Shown here in pieces: positions 57,411-64,000 of a stretch of DNA of 64,000 bases; positions within the stretch are counted from its first letter, which is position 1; each line of letters opens with the position of its first letter. The translations under genes and the position numbers were made by a program. The notes under the pieces are model-generated. The model did no database searches, was not told where the DNA came from, and worked only from the letters and a program-made list of their open reading frames with translations. The DNA lies in contig NZ_CADIJM010000003.1 in the NCBI RefSeq assembly GCF_902859585.1, positions 62,001 to 126,000 of the forward strand, written 5' to 3'. This DNA is from Achromobacter animicus (lineage in GTDB: Bacteria > Pseudomonadota > Gammaproteobacteria > Burkholderiales > Burkholderiaceae_B).

Positions 57411-58862
57411 ATGTCTGCCCCGATCTCGAACGTCCGTCCCGAACCCGACCAGGTCCTGGCAGATATCGCGGACTACGTGCTCAACTACGAAGTCCGCAGC
57501 GATCTGGCGTACGAGACCGCGCGCAACTGCCTGATCGACACGCTGGGCTGCGGCCTGGAAGCGCTGGAATATCCGGCGTGCAGGAAGCTGCTGGGTCCGG
57601 TCGTGCCGGGCACCGTAGTGCCGCAAGGCGCCAAGGTGCCCGGCACGCAGTTCCAGCTTGACCCGGTCCAGGCGGCGTTCAACATCGGCACGATGATCCG
57701 CTGGCTGGACTTCAACGACACCTGGCTCGCCGCCGAATGGGGCCACCCGTCCGACAACCTGGGCGGCATCCTTGCCACAGCCGACTGGCTGTCGCGCACG
57801 GCGGTCGCGGCGGGCAAGCCGCCCCTGTCCATGCGCGACGTGCTGACCGGCATGATCAAGGCACACGAAATCCAGGGCTGCATCGCGCTGGAAAACTCCT
57901 TCAACAAGGTCGGCCTGGACCACGTCGTTCTGGTCAAGGTGGCGTCCACCGCCGTCGTGGCGCAAATGCTGGGCCTGACCCGTGACGAAGTGATCAACGC
58001 GGTGTCGCTTGCCTGGGTCGACGGCCAGAGCCTGCGCACCTATCGACACGCCCCCAACACCGGCAGCCGCAAGAGCTGGGCGGCCGGCGATGCCACCAGC
58101 CGCGCGGTGCGTCTGGCGCTGATCGCGCGTACCGGCGAAATGGGTTATCCATCGGTGCTGACTGCCAAGACCTGGGGCTTTTACGACGTGCTTTTCAAGG
58201 GGCAGCCGTTCAAGTTCCAGCGGCCTTATGGCAGCTACGTGATGGAAAACGTGCTGTTCAAGATTTCGTTTCCGGCTGAATTTCACGCGCAGACCGCCGT
58301 GGAATGCGCCATGCAGCTCCACGATCTGCTCAAGTCCCTGGGCAAAAGCGCCGACGACATCAAGCAGATCCGGATCCGCACGCACGAGGCGTGCATCCGC
58401 ATCATCGACAAGAAGGGACCACTGAACAATCCTGCCGACCGTGACCACTGCATTCAGTACATGGTGGCCGTTCCGGTGCTGTTCGGGCGCCTGACCGCGG
58501 GCGACTACGAAGATGAGATCGCGCAGGATCCGCGCATCGATGCGCTGCGCGCCAAGATCGTCTGCGTGGAAGACCCCGCGTTCACCAGCGACTATCACAA
58601 CCCCGCCAAGCGCTCGATCGCCAACGCGCTGACCGTGCAGTTCAACGACGGCTCGGCGCTGGATGAAATCGTCTGCAAATACCCCATCGGCCACAAGCGC
58701 CGCCGCGCCGACGGCATTCCACTGCTGGAGGCCAAATTCCGCACCAACCTGGCCCGTGTGTTTCCGCCCCGTCAGCAGCAGCGCATTTTGGCGGCGTCGC
58801 TGGATCAGGAGACGCTGGAAGCGATGCCGGTCCATGAATATATGGATTTGTACGTGATCTGA
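57411..58862 (+). CDS. prpD: 2-methylcitrate dehydratase PrpD
   Basis: Dehydrates 2-methylcitrate to 2-methylaconitate in propionate catabolism. A 483-residue MmgE/PrpD-family protein with a typical opening ([18 protein letters not shown]) and the conserved stretch [19 protein letters not shown]. In this window there is no acnD-prpF alternative, so PrpD should serve the cycle together with a general aconitase. It starts 73 bases after prpC, the last gene of the prp unit. Confidence 0.94.
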   Translation: MSAPISNVRPEPDQVLADIADYVLNYEVRSDLAYETARNCLIDTLGCGLEALEYPACRKLLGPVVPGTVVPQGAKVPGTQFQLDPVQAAFNIGTMIRWLDFNDTWLAAEWGHPSDNLGGILATADWLSRTAVAAGKPPLSMRDVLTGMIKAHEIQGCIALENSFNKVGLDHVVLVKVASTAVVAQMLGLTRDEVINAVSLAWVDGQSLRTYRHAPNTGSRKSWAAGDATSRAVRLALIARTGEMGYPSVLTAKTWGFYDVLFKGQPFKFQRPYGSYVMENVLFKISFPAEFHAQTAVECAMQLHDLLKSLGKSADDIKQIRIRTHEACIRIIDKKGPLNNPADRDHCIQYMVAVPVLFGRLTAGDYEDEIAQDPRIDALRAKIVCVEDPAFTSDYHNPAKRSIANALTVQFNDGSALDEIVCKYPIGHKRRRADGIPLLEAKFRTNLARVFPPRQQQRILAASLDQETLEAMPVHEYMDLYVI

Positions 58863-58953
58863 GGGGGTCCGGCTGACGGGAGGTGTAAGCGCCAGGCGTC
58901 TGGTGCTCACACCGGCGCGCATACAATGCGGCTTTCCTCCATCGGATCGCGCC

Positions 58954-59382
58954 ATGGCCATGCTCTGGGTCAAGACCTTTCACATCGTCTTCATCGCTTC
59001 CTGGTTTGCCGGATTGTTTTATCTGCCGCGCATCTTCGTGAATCTGGCGCAGACCTCGGACACTGCTGTCCAGGAAACGCTGCTCGGCATGGCGCGCCGC
59101 CTGTACCGCTTCACCACTATCCTGGCGGTCGTGGCCATCATTTTCGGGATGTGGCTGTACGTGGGTTACCGCATCGGCGTGGGCCCGGGCAATGGCTGGA
59201 TGCACGCCAAGCTCTTTTTCGTGCTGCTCGTCATCGGCTACCATCACGCCTGTGGCCTCATGCTGCGCAAGTTCGAACAGGGCAAGAACACCCGTTCGCA
59301 CAAGTTCTATCGCTGGTTCAACGAAGTTCCCGTCTTGCTGCTCTTGGTGGTGGTGGCGCTGGTCGTCGTCAAACCCTTCTGA
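58954..59382 (+). CDS. hemJ: Protoporphyrinogen IX oxidase HemJ
   Basis: Membrane enzyme that oxidises protoporphyrinogen IX to protoporphyrin IX in heme synthesis. The 142-residue product has four membrane helices and the HemJ (UPF0093) signature KTFHIVFIASWFAGLFYLPR (His10, Arg26), and the paired His in VIGYHHACG. Start ATG 58954. It lies after prpD and directly before the rRNA methyltransferase gene, both on the plus strand. SdhC and SdhD upstream need heme, but the neighbourhood may be accidental. Confidence 0.88.
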   Translation: MAMLWVKTFHIVFIASWFAGLFYLPRIFVNLAQTSDTAVQETLLGMARRLYRFTTILAVVAIIFGMWLYVGYRIGVGPGNGWMHAKLFFVLLVIGYHHACGLMLRKFEQGKNTRSHKFYRWFNEVPVLLLLVVVALVVVKPF

Positions 59383-59415
59383 TACCCCTACCTTTGCACA
59401 TTCGCCAGGATTCGT

Positions 59416-61341
59416 ATGTCCTCTGATGAACAGGACCGCCCGCGCAAGACGCTGACGATCAAGAAAACGGCCCGCGACGCCCAAGCCGAGGGCGCTGCCA
59501 AACGCACCCGCACCGGCGCCCGCGCGCGCCTGGTCGCGCAGATCGAGCGCGCCCGCGACAACACCGAACGCCAGAAGGACCCCGAGGGCTACCAGCGGCG
59601 CCAGGAAGAAGAGGCCCGCAGCGCCCGCAGGCCGTCCGGCGCGGGTCGCGATGCGCCCGCTCGCGGCACGTCGTCGCGTTCGGGGCAGTCGCGGTCTGGT
59701 CAGTCACGCCCCGGACAGGCCGAGCGCGGCCAGTACGATCGCGGTCCGTCCGACCGTAGCCCGTACGACCGTGGTCCTTCCGATCGCGGCCAATCCGACC
59801 GTCCCTCGGCGCGCCGTGGCGCTTCGGACCGCACCCGCGCGGACGACAGCCGCCGTGGCGACGGCCGCCGTGACGACGGCCGCCGCGATGACAGCCGCCG
59901 CGATGACGCACCCGGCTCGCGCGCAGGCCGCACGCCGCAGCGCGCGCCGCGCTTGCGTGACGACCAGTACATTGCCCCGGCGACGCCGGCCGGCCGTTTC
60001 TACGATCCGTTCGAAGACGACGGCCCCCCCCCCGAATTCGCCCAAGAGCCCGACCACACCGCAGCATCCGACGACGCGCAGCAATCCGATTTCGCGCACG
60101 AAGCCGATGCAGATCACGACTGGAATGCCCCGCGCGAGCGCGCCGCCCCCCGCGTCGATGTCCGCAGCCGCCGTCCCCGCGAGCCGCGTCAAGCTGAAAC
60201 CTTCACCGTCTTCGCCCCCTGCCCCCAAGGCCTGGAAGAAGCGCTGACCGCCGAAATGCAGGCCCTCGGCTACGAAGACGCCAAGGCAGGCCGGGCGGGC
60301 TGCTCATTCACGTCGGACTGGTCCGGCATCCAGCGCGCCAACCTGTACTCGCGTCTGGCCACCCGCATCCTGGTGCAGGTGGCGCACGCCGAGATCTCGC
60401 ACGAAGACGACATCCTGGATCTGGCCCGCGATACGCCCTGGGAACGCTGGTTCGGCGCCGAACAGACGCTGCGTGTGGACACCTCGGCCATCAAGAGCCC
60501 GGTGCAGAGCCTGCAGTACTGCAACCTGCGCGCCAAGGATGGCATCTGCGACCGCCTGCGCGAACTCGAAGGCGAGCGCCCCAACATCGACACGGTACGC
60601 CCCGATGCGCGCGTGCACCTTTTCCTGACGGGTCACACGGCCACGCTGTACCTGGACACCTCGGGCGAATCCCTGTTCAAGCGCGGCTGGCGCCTGGACA
60701 AAGGCGAGGCGCCACTGCGCGAAAACCTGGCCGCCGGCATGCTGGCGCTGGCGGGCTGGGATCCGGCGGCGCCGCTGCTGGATCCCTTCTGCGGCTCCGG
60801 CACGATTCTGATCGAAGCGGCCTGGATCGCGCTGGGCGTGCCCCCGGGCATCTCGCGCCCGTTCGGTTTCGAACGTCTGCGTGACCACGATGCGTACCGC
60901 TGGCGCGACCTGAAGGAAGACGCCCGCGCCCGCATCCTGCCGCAGCTGGACGCGCCGCTGGTCGGCTACGACCTAAATCCCCTGGCCATCGAATACGCCC
61001 GCAACAACGCCGAGCGCGCCTGGCTGACGGCCGACTCGATCCGTTTTGAAGTGGGCGACGCCCGCGACGTGACGGCGCCCGCCGACCACGGCTGGATCGT
61101 CACCAACCCGCCTTACGGCGAGCGCATGGGCGCGGAGCAGGACGCCGACCTGTGGCGCGACTGGGCCACCTGCCTGAAGCGCAATTTCGCGGGATGGGAG
61201 CTGCACGTCATTACCAGCGACTTGACGCTGCCCAACCAGATGCGCTTGAAGCCCAAGCGGCGCGTACCCTTGCACAACGGCGCCCTCGATTGCCGCCTGT
61301 TTGGCTTCGAGCTGGTCGCCGCCGGCTACCGCGACGCCTGA
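59416..61341 (+). CDS. rlmL: THUMP-domain rRNA guanine-N2 methyltransferase, RlmL-like with long disordered N-terminus
   Basis: The C-terminal 380 residues match the N-terminal half of RlmL/YcbY, which makes m2G2445 in 23S rRNA: a ferredoxin-like/THUMP domain from about residue 261 (FTVFAPCPQGLEEAL) and a Rossmann methyltransferase with SAM motif LDPFCGSGTILIEAAWI (about 455-471) and catalytic TNPPYGERMG (about 562). No RlmK half is fused. The first 260 residues are Arg/Asp/Ser/Gly-rich and low in complexity, with near-repeats such as YDRGPSDR and RRDD (about 85-180) and no homologue I recognise. A 10-C run (60024-60033) falls at the end of this part. The domain suggests RNA binding. Confidence 0.85.
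   Translation: MSSDEQDRPRKTLTIKKTARDAQAEGAAKRTRTGARARLVAQIERARDNTERQKDPEGYQRRQEEEARSARRPSGAGRDAPARGTSSRSGQSRSGQSRPGQAERGQYDRGPSDRSPYDRGPSDRGQSDRPSARRGASDRTRADDSRRGDGRRDDGRRDDSRRDDAPGSRAGRTPQRAPRLRDDQYIAPATPAGRFYDPFEDDGPPPEFAQEPDHTAASDDAQQSDFAHEADADHDWNAPRERAAPRVDVRSRRPREPRQAETFTVFAPCPQGLEEALTAEMQALGYEDAKAGRAGCSFTSDWSGIQRANLYSRLATRILVQVAHAEISHEDDILDLARDTPWERWFGAEQTLRVDTSAIKSPVQSLQYCNLRAKDGICDRLRELEGERPNIDTVRPDARVHLFLTGHTATLYLDTSGESLFKRGWRLDKGEAPLRENLAAGMLALAGWDPAAPLLDPFCGSGTILIEAAWIALGVPPGISRPFGFERLRDHDAYRWRDLKEDARARILPQLDAPLVGYDLNPLAIEYARNNAERAWLTADSIRFEVGDARDVTAPADHGWIVTNPPYGERMGAEQDADLWRDWATCLKRNFAGWELHVITSDLTLPNQMRLKPKRRVPLHNGALDCRLFGFELVAAGYRDA
59674..59920 (+). repeat. Degenerate tandem repeats in the rlmL N-terminus
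   Basis: Three families of short in-frame repeats encode RSGQSRSGQSRPGQ, YDRGPSDRSPYDRGPSDR-like and RRDDGRRDDSRRDD stretches. They look like products of slippage or unequal recombination of a codon-biased GC-rich segment and make the N-terminus length-variable in principle. Confidence 0.7.
60024..60033 (+). repeat. 10-base poly-C tract inside rlmL
   Basis: Run of ten C in frame, encoding Gly-Pro-Pro-Pro at about residues 203-206, between the repeat-rich N-terminus and the THUMP domain. A change of one C would frameshift the whole methyltransferase core away. Confidence 0.92.
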
Positions 61342-61416
61342 GCGCGTTCTGCCCCCTGCGGCACACGCCGCGGGGGCGCCCCTTCCTTGATTCCGCCAGC
61401 ATCCCACGTTGTAAAA

Positions 61417-61435
61417 GCGCCGCAACATGCGGCGC
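61417..61435 (+). terminator. Hairpin after rlmL
   Basis: Eight-bp stem GCGCCGCA/TGCGGCGC (61417-61424 and 61428-61435) with a three-base loop, followed by CTATCTTTGCTT. It lies 76 bases after the rlmL stop codon. A plausible but weak intrinsic terminator. Confidence 0.6.
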
Positions 61436-61524
61436 CTATCTTTGCTTATGGTGCCCGGCCGCGCGGTTTTGGGGCATCATCAGCACCAAGGTGTTGCCAG
61501 GTTGCACCAGCTTGAATCGGCCTC

Positions 61525-61554
61525 TTGCATAGTTTCAGGGTAAACCCCTATAAT
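61525..61554 (+). promoter_or_regulatory. Sigma-70-like promoter of the small orphan gene
   Basis: TTGCAT (61525-61530), an 18-base spacer and TATAAT (61549-61554). The -10 is a perfect consensus hexamer and the -35 matches 4 of 6. The start codon is 50 bases downstream, giving a leader of about 40 bases. Confidence 0.75.
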
Positions 61555-61603
61555 CCGGGTTATCCCTAGTAGCAAACAACTGTGCAAGCCCGTGGAGGCT
61601 ATT

Positions 61604-61792
61604 GTGATCAACCCGAACAACACCATTCGCCTGACCGACGAACTCGAGCGTCAACTGATGCTCCAGGCTATCGAAGAACAATTCCGCCCGCATCCGATGC
61701 GGGCGTTGGCTGCAGGCCTGCGCAAGCTGGCCCACGGCATCAAGGCTCTGGCCGGCAAGACGAGCGCCAAGAACGCGCATTCCGCTGCCTAA
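61604..61792 (+). CDS. Small orphan protein, 62 residues
   Basis: I do not recognise it. It has a GTG start at 61604, with GGAGG spaced five bases upstream; an in-frame GTG at 61592 would lie before this ribosome site and is unlikely. The product begins VINPNNTIRLTDELE and is helical in character, with a middle part (LERQLMLQAIEEQ) and a basic C-terminal half (RALAAGLRKLAHGIKALAGK), predicted amphipathic and cationic. No membrane segment. A consensus promoter precedes it and two terminators follow, so it is a self-contained, probably well-expressed single gene. Conserved small proteins of this kind may be DNA- or RNA-binding; that is only a guess. Confidence 0.7.
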   Translation: MINPNNTIRLTDELERQLMLQAIEEQFRPHPMRALAAGLRKLAHGIKALAGKTSAKNAHSAA

Positions 61793-61831
61793 GCTGGGCC
61801 CAGGCTTTCGGGCCTAACGATTTTCCCCTTG

Positions 61832-61882
61832 GGGGCTGCATAGCCCCTTTTATAGACCCGCCCTCACCGGCGGGTTTTTTTT
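61832..61882 (+). terminator. Twin terminators behind the 62-residue gene
   Basis: First hairpin GGGGCT-GCAT-AGCCCC (61832-61847) followed by TTTT; second ACCCGCC/GGCGGGT (61856-61862 and 61869-61875) followed by eight T. Both face plus-strand transcripts, with the second the stronger. Confidence 0.85.
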
Positions 61883-61925
61883 CGCGCGAAACGTGGGGTC
61901 AACAATTTATGGATAATACGCGTCC

Positions 61926-62441
61926 ATGAACGACGCCCACCTCGACGAGACGCCCAATCGGCTGCGCCGGTTTGCCTGCATGATGTACGAAGCCGTCCTG
62001 CTGTTCGGCGTCGTGTTCCTCGCGGGTTACCTGCTGGATACCCTCACCCAAAGCCGCAATGCGCTGGAATTGCGGGCCGCCCGGCAGGCGTGGCTGTTCG
62101 TGGCGATCGGCGCCTACTTCGTGCTGTGCTGGCGCCGCCGCGGCCAGACGCTGCCCATGAAGACCTGGAACATCCGGTTGGTGGACCGACACGGCAACAC
62201 GCCGTCGACCGGCCTGCTGATCCTGCGCTACATCCTGGCCTGGCCGCTGGTGCTGGCAGGAGCCGCCGTGGTCTGGGGCGCGGCGCTGGCTACCGGTTGG
62301 CCGTCCGTGGACATGTTCATCGTGGCGGCCCCCTTTGCCATCTTCATCTGGTCGTGGTTTGACCCGGACGGTCAGTTCCTGCACGACCGGATCCTGGGCA
62401 CGCGCCTGCGCAACGCGCCGCAGGCCAAGAAAGCGCGCTGA
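61926..62441 (+). CDS. RDD-family membrane protein
   Basis: A 171-residue inner-membrane protein of the RDD family. Typical features: an N-terminal Arg before helix 1 (PNRLRRFACMMYEAVLLFGV), three to four hydrophobic segments (about residues 21-40, 57-72, 97-118 and 125-145), and the C-terminal Asp-Arg pair DRILGTRL. Some family members are linked to ion transport or stress; no specific role is inferable. It follows the double terminator, so has its own promoter. The next gene is 141 bases downstream. Confidence 0.83.
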   Translation: MNDAHLDETPNRLRRFACMMYEAVLLFGVVFLAGYLLDTLTQSRNALELRAARQAWLFVAIGAYFVLCWRRRGQTLPMKTWNIRLVDRHGNTPSTGLLILRYILAWPLVLAGAAVVWGAALATGWPSVDMFIVAAPFAIFIWSWFDPDGQFLHDRILGTRLRNAPQAKKAR

Positions 62442-62582
62442 CCGGCACGCTCGGCGGCGCGCGGCCGGTATCGCCGTTTGATGCTTGCCAAGCCGCCCGC
62501 TATTTCGCGCGCCTGTTCAGAAAGATGACAGCCGCACGCCCGGACAATGAGGCCCCATTTAATTTACGGCTTCATTCTCACC

Positions 62583-63488
62583 ATGCGCGCATTCCTTTCC
62601 CGCCTGTCGCTGGCCCTCGCCAGCGCGCTGTTGTTCCTGCACGCAGGCGCGTCCGCTCAAAACGCATCGGCCCAGCAGGAAATCGAAGCGGCTTCCAAGG
62701 CCGCCTTCGCCGCCGCCCGGCAAGGGCCGACCGACGTGACATTGGGCGACCAGGCCACGCTGAAGCTGCCACAGAACATGTTCTTCGTGCCGCGCCCGCA
62801 GGCCGACCGGTTGATGCAGGCCTATGGCAACGGCAAGGATCCTTCCCTGCTGGGCGTCGTGATGCCCAAGAGCGACGACGAGGATTGGGTCGTCACTGTC
62901 AATTTCGACAAGGCCGGCTACATCAAGGACGACGACGCCCGCAACTGGAACGTCAACGAACTGCTGGACAGCCTGCGTGAAGGCACCGAGGCGTCCAACG
63001 AGGAACGCAAGAAGCGCGGTTTTCCGGAGCTGACGGTGGGCGGCTGGGTGGAGGCGCCCAAGTACGACAGCAATACGCAGCGCCTGGTCTGGTCGGTGGC
63101 CGCCAAGCACAAGGACGCCGCCGCGGAGGAAGACGCCACGGTCAACTACAACACCTACGCGCTGGGCCGCGACGGCTACATCACCCTGGACCTGATCACC
63201 GAAAAGAACAAGGTGCCCACGGACAAGGCCGCCGTGCTGGCGCTGCTGGACAACCTGTACTACGTGGAAGGCAAGCGCTACGCCGATTTCGATGCCTCGA
63301 GCGACAAGGTCGCCGAGTATGGCCTGGCGGCGCTGGTGGCGGGCGTCGCCGCCAAGAAGCTCGGCCTGTTCGCGGTGATCGCGGCTTTCCTTGCCAAATT
63401 CGCCAAGGTCGGCATCCTGGCCGCGGCAGCGCTGGGCGGCGGGCTGTGGAAGCGCCTGAAGGGCAAGAAGGCCACCGGGCAGTCCTGA
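62583..63488 (+). CDS. DUF2167 membrane protein
   Basis: A 301-residue exported membrane protein. A signal peptide (MRAFLSRLSLALASALLFLHAGASA) is followed by a soluble DUF2167 domain (about residues 30-250; ATLKLPQNMFFVPRPQADRL, VGGWVEAPKYDS and YNTYALGRDGYITLDLI) and a C-terminal Ala-rich membrane segment (about 245-290). The basic tail is KRLKGKKATG. The family is widespread in proteobacteria and has no established function. I took the ATG at 62583 because it starts a clean signal peptide; 12 codons upstream are also open. The next gene begins 133 bases downstream behind PhoB-like repeats. Confidence 0.83.
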   Translation: MRAFLSRLSLALASALLFLHAGASAQNASAQQEIEAASKAAFAAARQGPTDVTLGDQATLKLPQNMFFVPRPQADRLMQAYGNGKDPSLLGVVMPKSDDEDWVVTVNFDKAGYIKDDDARNWNVNELLDSLREGTEASNEERKKRGFPELTVGGWVEAPKYDSNTQRLVWSVAAKHKDAAAEEDATVNYNTYALGRDGYITLDLITEKNKVPTDKAAVLALLDNLYYVEGKRYADFDASSDKVAEYGLAALVAGVAAKKLGLFAVIAAFLAKFAKVGILAAAALGGGLWKRLKGKKATGQS

Positions 63489-63531
63489 TCCGCTGGACGG
63501 GTGGTGCGTGCGCCTGCCTGGCCGCGCGCGC

Positions 63532-63570
63532 CGTCACAACCGCGTCATGGATTCGTCACGCGCGCGTCAT
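63532..63570 (+). promoter_or_regulatory. Array of four PhoB-type half-sites
   Basis: CGTCA occurs at 63532, 63543, 63554 and 63565, i.e. exactly every 11 bases, with CGTCA(C/T) each time. This is the architecture of two adjacent Pho boxes (consensus CTGTCAT every 11 bases; here C for the first T of TGTCA). It lies about 50 bases upstream of the preferred start codon of the phosphoesterase gene. Confidence 0.6.
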
Positions 63571-63621
63571 CGGTAGGTGGTCTCATTCTCAAGCATGACC
63601 ACAGCCCACAGGGAAGCGACC

Positions 63622-64000
63622 GTGAACGAGATCCAACCGACGCACTGGCGCGCCCTGTGGATTTCCGATATTCACCTGGGCACTGCCGGGTGCAAGGCGG
63701 AATTCCTGCTCGATTTTCTGGATCACAACGACTCGGACACGCTGTACCTGGTCGGGGACATCGTCGATGGCTGGCAGTTGCGCAAGCACTGGCACTGGCC
63801 CCGCGCGCACAACGACGTGATCCAGCGCATCCTGCGCAAAGCCCGCAATGGCACCCGCGTGGTGTTCATCCCGGGCAACCATGACGAATTCGCCCGCGAG
63901 TTCGCCGGATTCGCCTTTGGCGACATCGAGGTCCTGGACGAGGACGTGCACGTCACGGCCAAGGGGCTGCGGCTGCTGGTGCTGCACGGGGACCAGTTCG
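63622..64000 (+). CDS. Metallophosphoesterase, PlcP/LpxH-like (5' part, truncated by window end)
   Basis: Only the first 126 residues are in the window. Calcineurin-like metal motifs are clear: DIHLG, GDIVDGW, GNHDE and LHGDQF. The stretch FLLDFLDHNDSDTLYLVGDI and RKARNGTRVVFIPGNHDEF resembles PlcP, a phospholipase C that degrades phospholipids in phosphate-starved bacteria. It is commonly annotated as UDP-2,3-diacylglucosamine diphosphatase (LpxH). I chose GTG 63622, with AGGGAAG upstream; an ATG at 63595 lacks a ribosome site and would be near the transcription start. The PhoB-type repeats upstream favour PlcP. The missing C-terminus prevents a firm call. Confidence 0.72.
   Translation, partial: MNEIQPTHWRALWISDIHLGTAGCKAEFLLDFLDHNDSDTLYLVGDIVDGWQLRKHWHWPRAHNDVIQRILRKARNGTRVVFIPGNHDEFAREFAGFAFGDIEVLDEDVHVTAKGLRLLVLHGDQF

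Overview
The window looks like a chromosomal segment of a GC-rich betaproteobacterium of the family Alcaligenaceae (Burkholderiales), most likely Achromobacter or a close Bordetella relative. This rests on gene content and order (rluD-pgeF-phaC, bamD, dinG-like helicase, tex, trpS; odhA-odhB-odhL-zapE; sdhCDAB-sdhE-gltA with a GntR gene and mdh) and on protein character. It is an inference, since no rRNA is present. I see no tRNA, rRNA, IS element, prophage or CRISPR array. About 51 protein genes fill almost all of the sequence.

Layout. 1-10 kb: PHA synthase, pgeF, rluD, bamD, a DinG/YoaA-type helicase whose 3' end carries a 25-base G/C homopolymer, tex and an orphan 168-residue protein. 10-18.3 kb: trpS, then an iron-uptake island (DUF3325, PepSY-type membrane protein, DUF3649, TonB-dependent siderophore receptor, FecR, FecI) with two Fur-like boxes. 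18.3-25.5 kb: zapE and the 2-oxoglutarate dehydrogenase operon odhA-odhB-odhL, whose leader fits the Burkholderiales sucA RNA motif. 25.5-35.2 kb: accessory catabolism, with a divergent Lrp regulator and ACC deaminase (acdR/acdS), a divergent MFS exporter and LysR regulator, an allantoin-degradation trio (puuE, allC-like, M20 hydrolase) and an OPT transporter. 35.4-42.4 kb: a second-type AceE without partner subunits, malic enzyme maeB, and two membrane proteins. 42.5-47.6 kb: a chaperone-usher fimbrial operon (pilin, chaperone, usher, tip adhesin). 47.7-59.4 kb: a central-carbon cluster (gltA, sdhE, sdhBADC, gntR, mdh, prpBCD) and hemJ. 59.4-64 kb: an RlmL-type rRNA methyltransferase with a long disordered N-terminus and an internal C10 tract, a small orphan gene, an RDD protein, a DUF2167 protein, and the start of a PlcP/LpxH-like metallophosphoesterase preceded by four 11-bp-spaced PhoB-type half-sites.

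How it works together. The core is carbon metabolism: TCA enzymes (Gdh-type 2-oxoglutarate dehydrogenase, citrate synthase, succinate dehydrogenase with its flavinylation factor, malate dehydrogenase), the methylcitrate route for propionate, malic enzyme and an orphan E1. Around it lie environmental functions suited to a soil/plant and opportunist lifestyle: ACC deaminase, ureide use, siderophore uptake with a FecIR sensor, fimbriae and phosphate-starvation lipid turnover. The most interesting signals not explained by routine annotation are the two homopolymer tracts (possible contingency loci or assembly errors), the PhoB-box array before the phosphoesterase, the palindrome between gntR and mdh, and the structured leaders of sucA, fimA and maeB.
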